Position numbers and translations under genes: made by a program
Assembly (NCBI GenBank): GCA_017416915.1
Contig: JAFQAN010000002.1
Coordinates: 1-64,000 of the forward strand
Direction of reading: 5' to 3'
DNA from: Alistipes sp.
Lineage (GTDB): Bacteria > Bacteroidota > Bacteroidia > Bacteroidales > Rikenellaceae
Length of the DNA stretch: 64,000 nucleotides
Shown: piece after piece, positions 50,435-61,016 of the stretch
How the letters are laid out: each line of letters starts with the position of its first letter
Position numbering within the stretch: the stretch's first letter is position 1
The notes under the pieces: model-generated
The model's database searches: none
Seen by the model: the letters and a program-made list of their open reading frames with translations, nothing else
What the model was told of the DNA's origin: nothing

Positions 50435-53400
50435 ATGGCACTATTTCAACATAATATAGTAGAACATTATATTGCAACTTTTAATCCCCAAAAAGTTGCT
50501 CAGGCGTATGAGGTATATAAAGCGTATTTCCTCAACCCTGAAATTCAAAAGAACATTCGCCAAAGCAATGAAGTACAATTCCAAGAGGGTTTTTTGCGTG
50601 AGTTGTTTGTTAATGTATTAGGATATACAATTAGTCCAAGTCCAAACTTCAATCTAATAAGGGAGGAAAAAAATGAAACTGATAGCAAAAAGGCAGATGG
50701 TGCAATTTTAATCAACAATGAGGTTGTTGGTGTCATTGAGTTGAAGGGTTGTAACACTACCGATTTGAAGAAGGTGGAAGCACAGGCATTCGGTTATAAA
50801 AATCAGCATGCAAAGGCAACTTATGTTATCATCTCCAATTTTGAAAAACTCCGTTTTTATATTGACAATTCTGTCGATTTTGAGGAGTTTAACTTATTCA
50901 ATCTTTCAGAGGATGAGTTCTCTTTGTTATATCTATGTTTGGCGCATGAGAATATTGAAAAGAATCTTCCTAAAACGATTAAAACCAAGAGTGTATCCAA
51001 AGAAGAAGAGATAACCAATAAACTCTATAAAGACTATTCTGAATTTAAACAAGTGCTATTTAATGATATATTAGCGCTGAATCATGTAGATACAGCAGAG
51101 CAGAAATTAGTCCTCTTTAGAAAAACCCAGAAACTTCTTGATAGATTACTATTTATATTCTTTGCAGAGGATTCAGGTTTGTTATCGCCAAATACGATGA
51201 AATCAAATATCCTAGACCTTTGGTTTAATCGTAGCGATTACGAAACGGAAGAACCTTTGTACAATCGCATTAAGAAATACTTTACATGGCTTAATGAAGG
51301 TTTTAAGGGGAGGAACTTTGAAGTCTTTGCATACAATGGAGGGTTGTTCAAACCTGATGAGGTATTGGACAACTTAACAATTAGTGATGACATCTTGTAT
51401 AAATATACACTCAAATTAAGCGAGTACAACTATGCAAGTGAAGTTGATGTAAACATTCTTGGGCATATCTTTGAACACTCATTAACGGAGATAGAAGAGG
51501 TTACGAACTCTTTGCTTGGTAATGAACAACCAACTGTAAGCAAACGCAAGAAAGATGGCGTGTTCTACACTCCTCAGTATATCACAAAGTATATCGTGGA
51601 AAATACAGTGGGCAAATTGTGTACTGAGAAAAAAGCGGAGATGGAGATTGATGAGGAGGAATACTTCTCTGATAAGAAACGATATATAACTACTAAGCGA
51701 GTCCTTTTAGACAAATTAAATAGTTACCGAGAGTGGTTATTGGGCATCTCTATTTGTGATCCTGCTTGTGGTAGTGGTGCTTTTCTCAATGCTGCATTAC
51801 AATTTCTTATCAATGAGCATAAGTTGATAGATGAGATGCAAGCAAAAATAACGGGAGATGCAATTGTCTTTCCAAATATCGAAAATGTTATTCTTGAAAA
51901 CAACCTATATGGTGTAGATATTAACGAGGAGAGCGTGGAGATTGCTAAACTCGCATTGTGGTTGCGTACTGCACAACCTTACCGTAAATTGTCATCTTTG
52001 AACAATAATATCAAGTGTGGAAACTCCCTTATCTCAGATGTGGAGGTGGCAGGAGATAAAGCATTTGATTGGGAGGCAGAATTTCCACAAGTATTTGAAA
52101 AGGGAGGTTTTGATGTGGTAATCGGTAATCCACCTTATGTGGATATTAAGCAAATGGACAAAGAAACGGTTTCAGAATTATTTAAGATTTATAAAACCGC
52201 TGAAAATAGAATAAACCTATACTCTATTTTTATTGAGAAGGGGGTTTCTTTATTGAAACACGGAGGGCAAATGTCTTTTATTAACCCTAACTCTATGTTG
52301 GTAAATTCTTCATATACAGAACTTAGAAAATTGATTGTAAATGACATATCTTTTATCGTTAAACTTCCTGATAATGTATTTGCTGATGCCAAAGTAGAAA
52401 CTATCATTTGGGGATTAAGCAAAGGTAACAAAGATAAGTGTTTTTATGCTCTTGTGTATAATAAAAAACAGCAAATCAATCAAATAGACACTTTCTTTAC
52501 CAAAGAAATATCAAAAGGCGATTGCATGCTTGGTGAAAGATGTACTTTCAATATATATGGCAATGCAGCAGTTGATAACATATTGAAGAAAATCGAGAAA
52601 AGTACAGTATCATTAAATAGCGTTGCTGAATTTTCATTAGGAATTACTCCTTATGATAAGTATAAAGGGCATTCAAAAGAAATTATTGATAGCAGAGCAT
52701 TTCACTCTTCATCACAATTGGACTCAACATATAAACCGTTAATAACAGGAGAGAATATAACGAGGTATTATGTGTCGCCTAAACCACAAGAATATATTAA
52801 GTATGGCGAGTGGTTAGGTGCGCCACGAGATGAAAGATTCTTCACCTATCCAAGAGTTATTGTAAGGCAAATTGTATCAGGAAATCCATTGAGGATTTTT
52901 GCAGGATACACGGAAGCACCATTATATTTCACTCAAATAGGATTTGGTATTATACCGAATGCTGAGATAGAGGTTAAATATTTAACATCATTGTTAAATT
53001 CAAGACTCATCAACTTCTATCATGCGTATAAATATTTGGACATGGAAAAAGAGTTGTTTCAAAAGATTTTAATTGCTAACTGTAAAAAATTTCCAATAAA
53101 GGTTGTTGGTAAAGATATTCAATCACTCTTTAATGTACAAGTAGATTTAATTATATGTAGTTGTCAGAAATTAAATGAACTCAGAAACAAATTCTTGCGT
53201 ATTCTACAAACTAATTTTGAAACAATTAAGATTACAAGTGTATTGCAAGTATTTGATGAGAGGGAATTTTCTGATTTTATATCAGAACTTAGGAAGCAAA
53301 AGATTGTATTGTCATTGAAGCAACAAGATGAGTGGGAGGAGTATTTCAATGACTATAAAAGACAGTGCAATGAATTGTCGGCGCAAATATCCTCAACAGA

Positions 53401-53491
53401 TAAAGAGATTGATAGGATGGTATATGCTCTCTATGACTTAACAGACGAAGAAATCGCAATAGTGGAAGATCATATAACACATATTCATTAA
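50435..53491 (+). CDS. Type IIG restriction-modification enzyme (Eco57I-like)
   Basis: The single-chain protein of about 1018 aa combines three parts. An N-terminal PD-(D/E)xK nuclease domain has KADGAILINNEVVGVIELKG (Asp88, Glu102, Lys104). A gamma-class adenine methyltransferase has SAM motif CDPACGSGAFLN (about 441-452) and catalytic VIGNPPYVDIKQ (about 562-573). A C-terminal specificity region (about 720-950) resembles TaqI/HsdS target recognition. It should both cut and methylate a short asymmetric site. Specificity cannot be read from the sequence. It lies just outside the island repeat. Confidence 0.85.
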   Translation: MALFQHNIVEHYIATFNPQKVAQAYEVYKAYFLNPEIQKNIRQSNEVQFQEGFLRELFVNVLGYTISPSPNFNLIREEKNETDSKKADGAILINNEVVGVIELKGCNTTDLKKVEAQAFGYKNQHAKATYVIISNFEKLRFYIDNSVDFEEFNLFNLSEDEFSLLYLCLAHENIEKNLPKTIKTKSVSKEEEITNKLYKDYSEFKQVLFNDILALNHVDTAEQKLVLFRKTQKLLDRLLFIFFAEDSGLLSPNTMKSNILDLWFNRSDYETEEPLYNRIKKYFTWLNEGFKGRNFEVFAYNGGLFKPDEVLDNLTISDDILYKYTLKLSEYNYASEVDVNILGHIFEHSLTEIEEVTNSLLGNEQPTVSKRKKDGVFYTPQYITKYIVENTVGKLCTEKKAEMEIDEEEYFSDKKRYITTKRVLLDKLNSYREWLLGISICDPACGSGAFLNAALQFLINEHKLIDEMQAKITGDAIVFPNIENVILENNLYGVDINEESVEIAKLALWLRTAQPYRKLSSLNNNIKCGNSLISDVEVAGDKAFDWEAEFPQVFEKGGFDVVIGNPPYVDIKQMDKETVSELFKIYKTAENRINLYSIFIEKGVSLLKHGGQMSFINPNSMLVNSSYTELRKLIVNDISFIVKLPDNVFADAKVETIIWGLSKGNKDKCFYALVYNKKQQINQIDTFFTKEISKGDCMLGERCTFNIYGNAAVDNILKKIEKSTVSLNSVAEFSLGITPYDKYKGHSKEIIDSRAFHSSSQLDSTYKPLITGENITRYYVSPKPQEYIKYGEWLGAPRDERFFTYPRVIVRQIVSGNPLRIFAGYTEAPLYFTQIGFGIIPNAEIEVKYLTSLLNSRLINFYHAYKYLDMEKELFQKILIANCKKFPIKVVGKDIQSLFNVQVDLIICSCQKLNELRNKFLRILQTNFETIKITSVLQVFDEREFSDFISELRKQKIVLSLKQQDEWEEYFNDYKRQCNELSAQISSTDKEIDRMVYALYDLTDEEIAIVEDHITHIH

Positions 53492-53630
53492 TTGCGACAA
53501 AATGCGATAAAAGTGTTGAACGCATACTCTTCTTGATGTTGCGAGGTAGCCGCGGGGTGTAGAACAAGCTGCAAAAGATAATATGTAAATTATGCAAAAA
53601 GCGCCACTTCTTGCATAATTATCAGAGATA

Positions 53631-53677
53631 ATAACAATGGGGATGACTCAAAAGTGTTTGGTCATCCCCATTGTTAT
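53631..53677. terminator. Strong bidirectional terminator
   Basis: A 17-bp perfect stem (ATAACAATGGGGATGAC / GTCATCCCCATTGTTAT) with a 13-nt loop lies between the convergent type IIG and dCMP deaminase genes. Confidence 0.85.
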
Positions 53678-53738
53678 TATGTTAGCCGTGTGTTAGTCGG
53701 GTAATGCTGCTAAAAGCGTCGCTTTTGCAGCGTTGCCG

Positions 53739-54170
53739 TTAGTCGATGCTTAGCTGTACGCACTCGATGCCGACGCGACGGAGAAGCTCGATGCCCTCCT
53801 CCGAACGGTAGGGGTCGGCATATACTACGCGCTTGATGCCCGCCTGGATGATTAGCTTCGCGCACTCGATGCAGGGCGATGCCGTAACATAAAGCGTCGA
53901 GCCATCGCAGTTGTTGGCACTCTTCGCTACCTTTGTGATGGCATTTGCCTCGGCGTGAAGTACATAGGGCTTAGTCTTGCCCATATCATCCTCACATATA
54001 TTCTCAAAGCCTGCGGGGGTGCCATTATATCCGTCCGAGATAATCATCTTATCCTTGACAAGCAGCGCTCCGACCTTGCGGCGTACGCAGTAGGAGTTCT
54101 CTGCCCACACACGCGCCATCTGCAAGTAGCGAATATCGAACTGTCGCTGTTTCTGCTCCTTATATCCCAT
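53739..54170 (-). CDS. dCMP/cytidine deaminase family protein (ComEB-like)
   Basis: The 143-aa zinc deaminase has HAEANAI (about 71-77) and ASPCIECAKLI (about 97-107), the zinc ligands His and two Cys and the proton-shuttle Glu. Deoxycytidylate deaminase converts dCMP to dUMP for thymidylate synthesis. It lies 19 nt downstream of secA and is probably co-transcribed. Confidence 0.9.
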   Translation of the reverse strand: MGYKEQKQRQFDIRYLQMARVWAENSYCVRRKVGALLVKDKMIISDGYNGTPAGFENICEDDMGKTKPYVLHAEANAITKVAKSANNCDGSTLYVTASPCIECAKLIIQAGIKRVVYADPYRSEEGIELLRRVGIECVQLSID

Positions 54171-54189
54171 ACTACTAAGTTATATCGGT

Positions 54190-57100
54190 TTACATACCCT
54201 TGCCGTGGCAGTGCTTATACTTCTTGCCCGAGCCGCATGGACACGGGTCATTACGTCCTACCGACTTATCAACCTTGATAGGCGAGGTCTTGCCCTTATC
54301 GCCCTGACCTGCGGCGGCAGCGGCTGCCATACGCGATGCCTGTAACTTATTAACATCTATTTTACGCTGCTGCTCGCGGTTGCGCTGTACCGAGTCGGGG
54401 TTGTTCTCCCTCACAGGGATATACGCCTTATTGAGGATAGACAGCACGTCGCGGTTAATCTCTTCGAGCATCTTCGAGAAGAGCTGGAATGACTCCAACT
54501 TATAGATAAGCAACGGGTCTTTCTGCTCGTAGGTGGCATTCTGCACACTCTGGCGCAAATCGTCCATCTCGCGCAGATGCTCACGCCAAGCATCGTCGAT
54601 GGTGGTGAAGAGTGCCACCTTAGCGAAGACGCGGTATATCTCGGCGCAGTCGCTATCCTTGCACTTCTGCAACTCAACAGGGATAGAGTAGCGCAGACGA
54701 CCATCCGTCAGCGGGAAGGCTATACGCATATCCATCTGCTCGGCACGATCTTTATATATCTTCTCCATCGTGGGACGCACGGTCTCGGCAACGGCGATAG
54801 CCTTGCGCTCGAAGTGCGTGGTGAGGTCCTTGACGATAGACTCGATAATAGCGCGCGGTTTGAGCGCTTCAAGCTCCGCCTCTGTAAGCGACGTGTCGAT
54901 AGCCACCTCGCGCATAAGGTCGAACTTAAACTCCTCGAACGAGCAGCCCTCGTGTGCCTCGACAAACTTTGTGGCGTAGTCGTAGCGCAGGTTGTTCATA
55001 TCAATATCGATGCGCTCGCCATAGAGAGCATGGCGGCGACGCGTGTATATCACCTCGCGCTGCGAGTTCATAACGTCGTCGTACTCCAACAGACGCTTAC
55101 GTGTGCCGAAGTGGTTCTCCTCGACCTTCTTCTGTGCGCGCTCGATAGCCTTAGTCATCATACCTGCCTGTATCACCTCGCCCTCTTGGAGTCCCATACG
55201 GTCCATCAGCTTGGCGATACGCTCCGAGCCGAACAGACGCATAAGGTTGTCCTCCAACGATACGAAGAACTGCGATGAGCCAGGGTCGCCCTGACGTCCT
55301 GCACGACCGCGCAGCTGGCGGTCCACACGGCGGCTCTCGTGGCGCTCTGTGCCGATGATAGCCAAACCGCCAAGCTCCTTAACCTCCTGCGAGAGCTTAA
55401 TATCGGTACCACGACCCGCCATATTCGTTGCGATGGTAACCTGGCTCTTGCGTCCCGCCTCGGCAACAATCTGTGCTTCGAGCTGGTGTTGCTTGGCATT
55501 CAGCACGTTATGTTTGATGCCGCGCAGTTTGAGCATACGGCTCAATAGCTCCGAAATCTCGACCGACGTAGTACCCACAAGCACTGGACGTCCCTCCTCT
55601 ACGAGGCGCTCAATCTCGGCAATCACGGCGTTGAACTTCTCGCGGGCTGTCTTATATACGAGGTCCTCGCGGTCGTCGCGGATGACCCTCTTGTTGGTAG
55701 GTATTACCACCACGTCGAGTTTGTAGATGCTCCAAAACTCCGAAGCCTCGGTCTCGGCAGTACCAGTCATACCTGCGAGCTTGTGGTACATACGGAAGTA
55801 GTTCTGCAACGTGATTGTCGCGAAGGTCTGTGTAGCATCCTCAACCTTTACATTCTCCTTCGCCTCGATAGCCTGATGCAGACCGTCCGAGTAGCGGCGA
55901 CCCTCCATAATACGTCCTGTCTGCTCATCGACAATCTTTACCTTATTGTCGATAAGGACGTACTCTACCTCCTTCTCGAACATAAAGTAGGCTTTGAGCA
56001 GCTGGTTCATCGTATGCACACGGTCAGCCTTGATGGCGTAGTCGCTGAGCAGCGCATCCTTCTGCTGTGCGCGCTCCTCGGGTGAGAGCTGTTGATGTTC
56101 AATCTCGGCAATGCGGGCGCCGATGTCGGGTAGCACGAAGAAGCCCTCCTCGCCGAAGCGCTGCGATGCCACCTCATGACCCTTATCGGTGAGAATCAAC
56201 GAGTTCATCTTCTCGTCGTGGATGACGAAGTTGTCATCCGTAATCTCGTGCATACGCTTCTCGTTGTCCTGCATATAGAAGTTCTCGGTCTTCTGCAACA
56301 GCACCTTTACGCCTGGCTCCGAGAGGAACTTGATAAGTGCCTTATACTTTGGCATCGCCTTGTGGGCGCGCAGAAGCAGCTTACCTGCCTCCTCGTTATT
56401 GCCCGCGGCAAACTGACGCTTAGCCTCGGCAACATCTGCCGATGACATCTTGCTTTGCAGGTCGTAGATATACTTCGCTGCGGGTTGGAACTCGGCGAAG
56501 AGCTGATCGCCACCCTTAGGCACAGGACCCGAGATGATAAGCGGGGTACGTGCATCGTCAATAAGCACCGAATCGACCTCATCGACAATGGCAAAGTGGT
56601 GTTTGCGTTGTACGAGGTCCTTGGGTGATGACGCCATATTATCGCGCAGATAGTCGAAGCCGAACTCGTTGTTTGTACCGAACGTGATGTCTGCCATATA
56701 CGCCTTACGACGCTCCGCTGAGTTGGGGCGTGTGTTGTCGATACATGCCACCGACAAGCCGTGGAACTGATACATAGGACCCATCCACTCGGCATCACGT
56801 CGTGCGAGGTAGTCGTTCACGGTAACCACGTGTACGCCCTTGTGAGCAAGTGCGTTGAGGAATACGGGGAGTGTTGCCACGAGGGTCTTACCCTCACCCG
56901 TTGCCATCTCGGCGATACGTCCCTTGTGCAGTACCACACCGCCGAAGAGCTGTACGTCGTAGTGTACCATATCCCAGCGTATGTCGTTGCCACCTGCTGA
57001 CCAACGATTGTTGTAAATAGCCTTGTCGCCGTCGATTGTTACGAGGTCCTGACGCTCGGTTGCAAGGTCGCGGTCGAAGTCGTTGGCGGTAACTACCACC

Positions 57101-57486
57101 TGCTCGTTTTCGGCAAAACGACGTGCCGTATCCTTCATAATGGCGAAAGCCTCGGGAAGTATCTCCTCTAACTTCTGCTCAATCTTGTCGTCGATGCGCT
57201 TCGTTGTGTCGTCTATATCCTTCGATATGCGCTCCTTGTCAGCGAGCGATGTCTCAGCAAGTTCGAGCTTCTGCTTCTGTGTGGCGATATGCTTCTCATC
57301 CTCGGCGATGAAGTCGGCGATAGCCTTGCTCAGCGCTGCCGAGCGCGCGCGCAGCTCGTCGTTCGTAAGCGCCGTGATAGAGGGATATATCGCCTTAATC
57401 TTCTCGACATAGGGCATAATCTCTTTGCGGTCTTTGTCTGACTTAGAACCGAAGAAGACTTTGATAATTTTCGATAATACGTCCAT
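54190..57486 (-). CDS. secA: Preprotein translocase ATPase SecA
   Basis: SecA is the motor that pushes unfolded proteins through SecYEG. The 1098-aa protein (start at [17 protein letters not shown], 57486) has Walker [10 protein letters not shown], the DEAD-type [16 protein letters not shown], helicase motifs [12 protein letters not shown] and [14 protein letters not shown], and [15 protein letters not shown]-terminal zinc-binding SEC-C tail, [17 protein letters not shown], ends the protein. The length, with extra insertions, is usual for Bacteroidota. The upstream in-frame extension to 57531 has no support. Confidence 0.97.
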   Translation of the reverse strand: MDVLSKIIKVFFGSKSDKDRKEIMPYVEKIKAIYPSITALTNDELRARSAALSKAIADFIAEDEKHIATQKQKLELAETSLADKERISKDIDDTTKRIDDKIEQKLEEILPEAFAIMKDTARRFAENEQVVVTANDFDRDLATERQDLVTIDGDKAIYNNRWSAGGNDIRWDMVHYDVQLFGGVVLHKGRIAEMATGEGKTLVATLPVFLNALAHKGVHVVTVNDYLARRDAEWMGPMYQFHGLSVACIDNTRPNSAERRKAYMADITFGTNNEFGFDYLRDNMASSPKDLVQRKHHFAIVDEVDSVLIDDARTPLIISGPVPKGGDQLFAEFQPAAKYIYDLQSKMSSADVAEAKRQFAAGNNEEAGKLLLRAHKAMPKYKALIKFLSEPGVKVLLQKTENFYMQDNEKRMHEITDDNFVIHDEKMNSLILTDKGHEVASQRFGEEGFFVLPDIGARIAEIEHQQLSPEERAQQKDALLSDYAIKADRVHTMNQLLKAYFMFEKEVEYVLIDNKVKIVDEQTGRIMEGRRYSDGLHQAIEAKENVKVEDATQTFATITLQNYFRMYHKLAGMTGTAETEASEFWSIYKLDVVVIPTNKRVIRDDREDLVYKTAREKFNAVIAEIERLVEEGRPVLVGTTSVEISELLSRMLKLRGIKHNVLNAKQHQLEAQIVAEAGRKSQVTIATNMAGRGTDIKLSQEVKELGGLAIIGTERHESRRVDRQLRGRAGRQGDPGSSQFFVSLEDNLMRLFGSERIAKLMDRMGLQEGEVIQAGMMTKAIERAQKKVEENHFGTRKRLLEYDDVMNSQREVIYTRRRHALYGERIDIDMNNLRYDYATKFVEAHEGCSFEEFKFDLMREVAIDTSLTEAELEALKPRAIIESIVKDLTTHFERKAIAVAETVRPTMEKIYKDRAEQMDMRIAFPLTDGRLRYSIPVELQKCKDSDCAEIYRVFAKVALFTTIDDAWREHLREMDDLRQSVQNATYEQKDPLLIYKLESFQLFSKMLEEINRDVLSILNKAYIPVRENNPDSVQRNREQQRKIDVNKLQASRMAAAAAAGQGDKGKTSPIKVDKSVGRNDPCPCGSGKKYKHCHGKGM

Positions 57487-57657
57487 ATTGTGTCTGTTTT
57501 TGTTTCGCTTAAAATGTTTCAACGTGCGCACACAAGCCTACCCGCGCGCGCATATATCGTGCAAATATACAGATAATTTTATAATGTGCCAATAGGTTGT
57601 GCAAAAATATGGCGGTACAAGCCTCGATATTGCCACATAAAGGGCTATACGGCAGAG

Positions 57658-58599
57658 TTATAGGCGCGTAAGGGCGGTGGCAAGAGGACACTCTTCGCAG
57701 CCCCGTTTTAGGCAGTACTCGGTAGATAGCTGTATGAGTGCTTGGCTGTCGTATGCACTGTGCGTGATGCGCTCTAAGCTGTTCCACAGGTTTATGTAGC
57801 GGTTATCCTCGGCAGGTATGTCCTCCAAAAGGGCTATGGCATTGTCGATGAGTGTGTCGGATTGTAGGTAGTTGCCATAGGCGAAGATAATCTGTGCTAC
57901 GAGGTTGATACCCAGCAGGTCGCTCTTAAACTGCCCGATGCGTCGTGTGATAGTCATCTTATTGGCGGTCGGCATAAACCGCTCTGCCCAGTAGGTCGAG
58001 GCACGACCCGCAAAGAGACGATATACATCGCTACGTTTGCGGCACGATGTGGCGCTCTGCATAGTGAGCATATTGTCTCTGAGGCAGGCTGCCAACTGCA
58101 CAAGACGTAGCGTAGGGTGGTTGTGAGGGTAGATGCGTGTGAGTTGCCACTCATCGATGGTCATCGGCACGATGTCGTACTTCGCGCGGAGGTGGTCAAA
58201 CTCTTTTCTCAGACGACGTATGTAGTCATCCTCGGCGTACAACTCCAATAGCCCCGACGTGCCAAGCAGCAGTGCTTCGAGGCTCTCCACGGAGCTATTC
58301 TCACGCATCAGCGTATGGTACGTTACGCGACGGGCCAATCTGTCGAATGCCTCGCGGTTGCTTGTGCCGCCAACCACGCGGAAGAGCAGAATATGAAACG
58401 TCTGATTCCAGTTTTCGCCTGCCGAGCGATGAATCTCCAAGATGTCGTTGTTTTTGCGTTGCAGACGCTCAAAGGCGAGCTTGTTGAATAGTTCGATACG
58501 GTGTATCGCGTCGAGGCTGAGGATATGTTCACAGCACGCTCCGCGCATACGTCCCGCTTGAAGCTGCTCCAACGTGTATTTTGTACCCTCTGCTGCCAT
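57658..58599 (-). CDS. DUF2851-family protein, short form
   Basis: The 313-aa protein corresponds to the C-terminal part of DUF2851 proteins: RSAGENWNQTFHILLFRVVG (about 59-78) and the terminal Cys cluster CLKRGCEECPLA. The N-terminal domain of the usual ~420-aa form is missing. The Cys pattern could bind metal; function unknown. It is the last gene of a long minus-strand run, 19 nt after the SufT-like gene. Confidence 0.7.
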   Translation of the reverse strand: MAAEGTKYTLEQLQAGRMRGACCEHILSLDAIHRIELFNKLAFERLQRKNNDILEIHRSAGENWNQTFHILLFRVVGGTSNREAFDRLARRVTYHTLMRENSSVESLEALLLGTSGLLELYAEDDYIRRLRKEFDHLRAKYDIVPMTIDEWQLTRIYPHNHPTLRLVQLAACLRDNMLTMQSATSCRKRSDVYRLFAGRASTYWAERFMPTANKMTITRRIGQFKSDLLGINLVAQIIFAYGNYLQSDTLIDNAIALLEDIPAEDNRYINLWNSLERITHSAYDSQALIQLSTEYCLKRGCEECPLATALTRL

Positions 58600-58618
58600 C
58601 GTGATATAGTCGCAGAGA

Positions 58619-58939
58619 CTACAATAGGTTGAGTTCGAGGAGCGCCTCTTCGCTCATCATCGACTTATCCCACTGAGGCTCAAACGTGAGCGTGATGTTT
58701 ACCTTATCCACCCCCGCAACCTTGCCAACCTCGTGGTTGATGTCGGCAAGCAGCTGGTCTGCCATAGGGCAGTTGGGCGCAGTGAGCGTCATGATAATAT
58801 CGGCGACACCCGCAGGGTCGTAGTTAATCTCGTAGATAAGCCCCAAGTCGTAGATGTTTACGGGAATCTCAGGGTCGTATATGTTTTTGAGTGTGAGAAC
58901 GATATTCTTCTCAACAGCAAGTATCTCTTCGGGCGTCAT
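58619..58939 (-). CDS. SufT/MIP18-like iron-sulfur assembly protein
   Basis: The 106-aa DUF59 protein has NIYDPEIPVNIYDLGLIY (about 19-36) and LTAPNCPMAD (about 51-60), the conserved Asp and Cys blocks of MIP18-type factors that help mature Fe-S proteins. It starts 3 nt after sufE, which supports that role. Confidence 0.88.
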   Translation of the reverse strand: MTPEEILAVEKNIVLTLKNIYDPEIPVNIYDLGLIYEINYDPAGVADIIMTLTAPNCPMADQLLADINHEVGKVAGVDKVNITLTFEPQWDKSMMSEEALLELNLL

Positions 58940-58942
58940 AAC

Positions 58943-59368
58943 TTATGCTTTTTGTTTCTCGGCAAGTACCAAAGCGTATAGCTTCATCTGCTTAATCATC
59001 GAACGAAGTCCGTTGCTGCGCGTGGGCGATAGATTCTCGCCAAGACCTATGGCGTCGATGAAGTAGAGGTCGATATTGGCAGCCTCCGAGGGCGTACGGC
59101 CATTCATCACCCTTACAAGTAGGGCGACGATACCTTTGGTGATTATTGCGTCGCTGTCCGCCTGATAGTACATCTTGCCGTCGATAAGCTCTGCGGCTAC
59201 CCATACTCTCGATTGGCAACCTTCGATAATGTGGCGCTCGGTACGCAACGACTGCTCCATTGCGGGGAGTGTGTCGCTCAGGCTGATAAGATAGTCGTAT
59301 TTATCCAACCAATCGTCAAAAATCGAGAACTCCTCGATAATATCCTCCTGAATTTTGTCTGTGTTCAT
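58943..59368 (-). CDS. sufE: SufE sulfur-acceptor protein
   Basis: SufE takes persulfide sulfur from the cysteine desulfurase for Fe-S cluster assembly. The 141-aa protein has HIIEGCQSRVWV (about 46-57) with the acceptor Cys51, and NGRTPSEAANIDLYFIDAIGL near 89-109. Length fits the family. It is adjacent to the SufT-like gene; the rest of the suf cluster is not in the window. Confidence 0.92.
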   Translation of the reverse strand: MNTDKIQEDIIEEFSIFDDWLDKYDYLISLSDTLPAMEQSLRTERHIIEGCQSRVWVAAELIDGKMYYQADSDAIITKGIVALLVRVMNGRTPSEAANIDLYFIDAIGLGENLSPTRSNGLRSMIKQMKLYALVLAEKQKA

Positions 59369-59386
59369 ATATAGTGTAGTAACTTG

Positions 59387-60997
59387 TTATTCAATAATTT
59401 CGCGCACGGCCTTTGCGGTTGATGCCCACGGCGAGTCTATACCAATGAGGCGCGCAAGCGTCGGTGCTAACACCGTAACATCCGTTTCGCGCTCTATTAT
59501 CGAGTGCGGTATGTTGCCGCCAGCGATAATCATAGGCACGTGCGTCGAGTAGTTGTAGCCCGATATGGATGTTGAGCGTAGGTTGTTATCCTCCTCCATC
59601 CACCCTGGCATAAGCTCTATGAGTACGTCGCCAGAGCGTGTGGCGTAGAAGCTACGCTGCATAAGACGGCTACGACCCTCGGCAAACGAGGTGTTACGCA
59701 GGGCTGTCGCCGAGAGTGCCGATGCTACGCCTCGTAGTTGTAGCATAAATACTGCCACCTCCTCGCGTATGTCGTTTAGCGATAGTCGCTTGTTGAGGAT
59801 TAGCTGGTGGTTGAGGTATAGTGCATTGTTGTGGTAGCCCAAGATGTAGCTATCGGAGCCGTAGCGCGCACCGAGGAAGGCATTTACGATGACCTCCATC
59901 TGTCGCACGTTGAAGCGCTCCTTCGCTGCACCACCCACGGGGTTGAAGGAGGGCGATGTGCCGTGGTCGGAGCTTAGCGTGATGATGACATCTTCGCGAC
60001 TGCCCACGTGTGAATAGACAAACTCGAAGAAGTCGGCGAGATCCTTATCCAGGCGGTAGAGCATATCTTCGTACTCGATAGACTCCGAGCCGTAGCTCTC
60101 AGCAATGTATCGCGACGTGTCGAAGCATAGGTTGAGGATGTCGGTATGGCTATCCTTGCCGAGCTTTTCGAGCGTTAGCAGGCTACGTGCGAATTTAAGT
60201 ATCATCGTATTGCCCGCGGGGGTGTAACACATACGACCGTAGGCATCCTTTGCTAAGCGCAGGTTGATGTCGCTAAGAAGGCGTGTCTGCTTGCCCGTGA
60301 GGTCTTCAACAACGGCCACCTCGTCGTTGTGATATGCCGTTGGCTCGTGGATAGGTGTCCAGCGAGATAGGGTATAGAAGTTGTTGGTGTCGTGTGCGTT
60401 ATAATCTTTTATCCAGCGAGGCATCTCGTTAAGATATGCCGACGATGTTGTCCAATGTGTCTGGTTGCGCTCTGCCCATAACGCTACGCCCGCCTTGCCG
60501 TTGAGAACTATCGACGAGAGTGCATCTATGGCGATGGTGTATTGGCGCGACTGATTATCATCTGCGAGGAGCATATCGCCCAACGTGGGGGCTATAAGGC
60601 GGTGTGCCGAGTGGTTGCCCGAGCCAGTGCTGAACTCCACAGGGCGCTGCTTGCGGTCCTCGATAAGCGTTACCTTCGACGAATCGACATAGTTCCACCA
60701 CATATCGCCCACGATGCCGTGTACCGAGGGTAGCGCACCCGTTGAAAGTGTCGCTAAGCCCGTGGGTGTCGAGTTGAGCAGGTAGCTGTGATGTGCGTCG
60801 GTAAAGCGTGTGCCGTTGTCGATGAGGTGGTTGAAGCCACCCTCTATGAAGTTGTCGCCGTAGCGGTCTATGTCGCTTGCGCGCATCGAGCTAACCACAA
60901 TGTTGATTACAAGTCGCGGCGACTCGGCGCGAGCGACGAAATTCGACGCGATAGCGAAGAGCGCCACAAGGCTGAGTATGTTAATTCGTCTCATCAT
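59387..60997 (-). CDS. PafA-like alkaline phosphatase-superfamily protein
   Basis: The 536-aa periplasmic protein has a signal peptide (ends VARAES, about residue 26) and the nucleophile region LATLSTGALPSVHGIVGDMW (about 81-100) of type I phosphodiesterase/PafA enzymes. Metal-binding LSSDHGTSPSF (about 350-360) and a C-terminal STHVPMIIAGG (about 494-504) are also visible. It likely hydrolyses phosphate esters with two zinc ions. Gaps of 18-19 nt to its neighbours indicate an operon. Confidence 0.85.
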   Translation of the reverse strand: MMRRINILSLVALFAIASNFVARAESPRLVINIVVSSMRASDIDRYGDNFIEGGFNHLIDNGTRFTDAHHSYLLNSTPTGLATLSTGALPSVHGIVGDMWWNYVDSSKVTLIEDRKQRPVEFSTGSGNHSAHRLIAPTLGDMLLADDNQSRQYTIAIDALSSIVLNGKAGVALWAERNQTHWTTSSAYLNEMPRWIKDYNAHDTNNFYTLSRWTPIHEPTAYHNDEVAVVEDLTGKQTRLLSDINLRLAKDAYGRMCYTPAGNTMILKFARSLLTLEKLGKDSHTDILNLCFDTSRYIAESYGSESIEYEDMLYRLDKDLADFFEFVYSHVGSREDVIITLSSDHGTSPSFNPVGGAAKERFNVRQMEVIVNAFLGARYGSDSYILGYHNNALYLNHQLILNKRLSLNDIREEVAVFMLQLRGVASALSATALRNTSFAEGRSRLMQRSFYATRSGDVLIELMPGWMEEDNNLRSTSISGYNYSTHVPMIIAGGNIPHSIIERETDVTVLAPTLARLIGIDSPWASTAKAVREIIE

Positions 60998-61016
60998 AGT
61001 TAATTATCGCGCAAAG

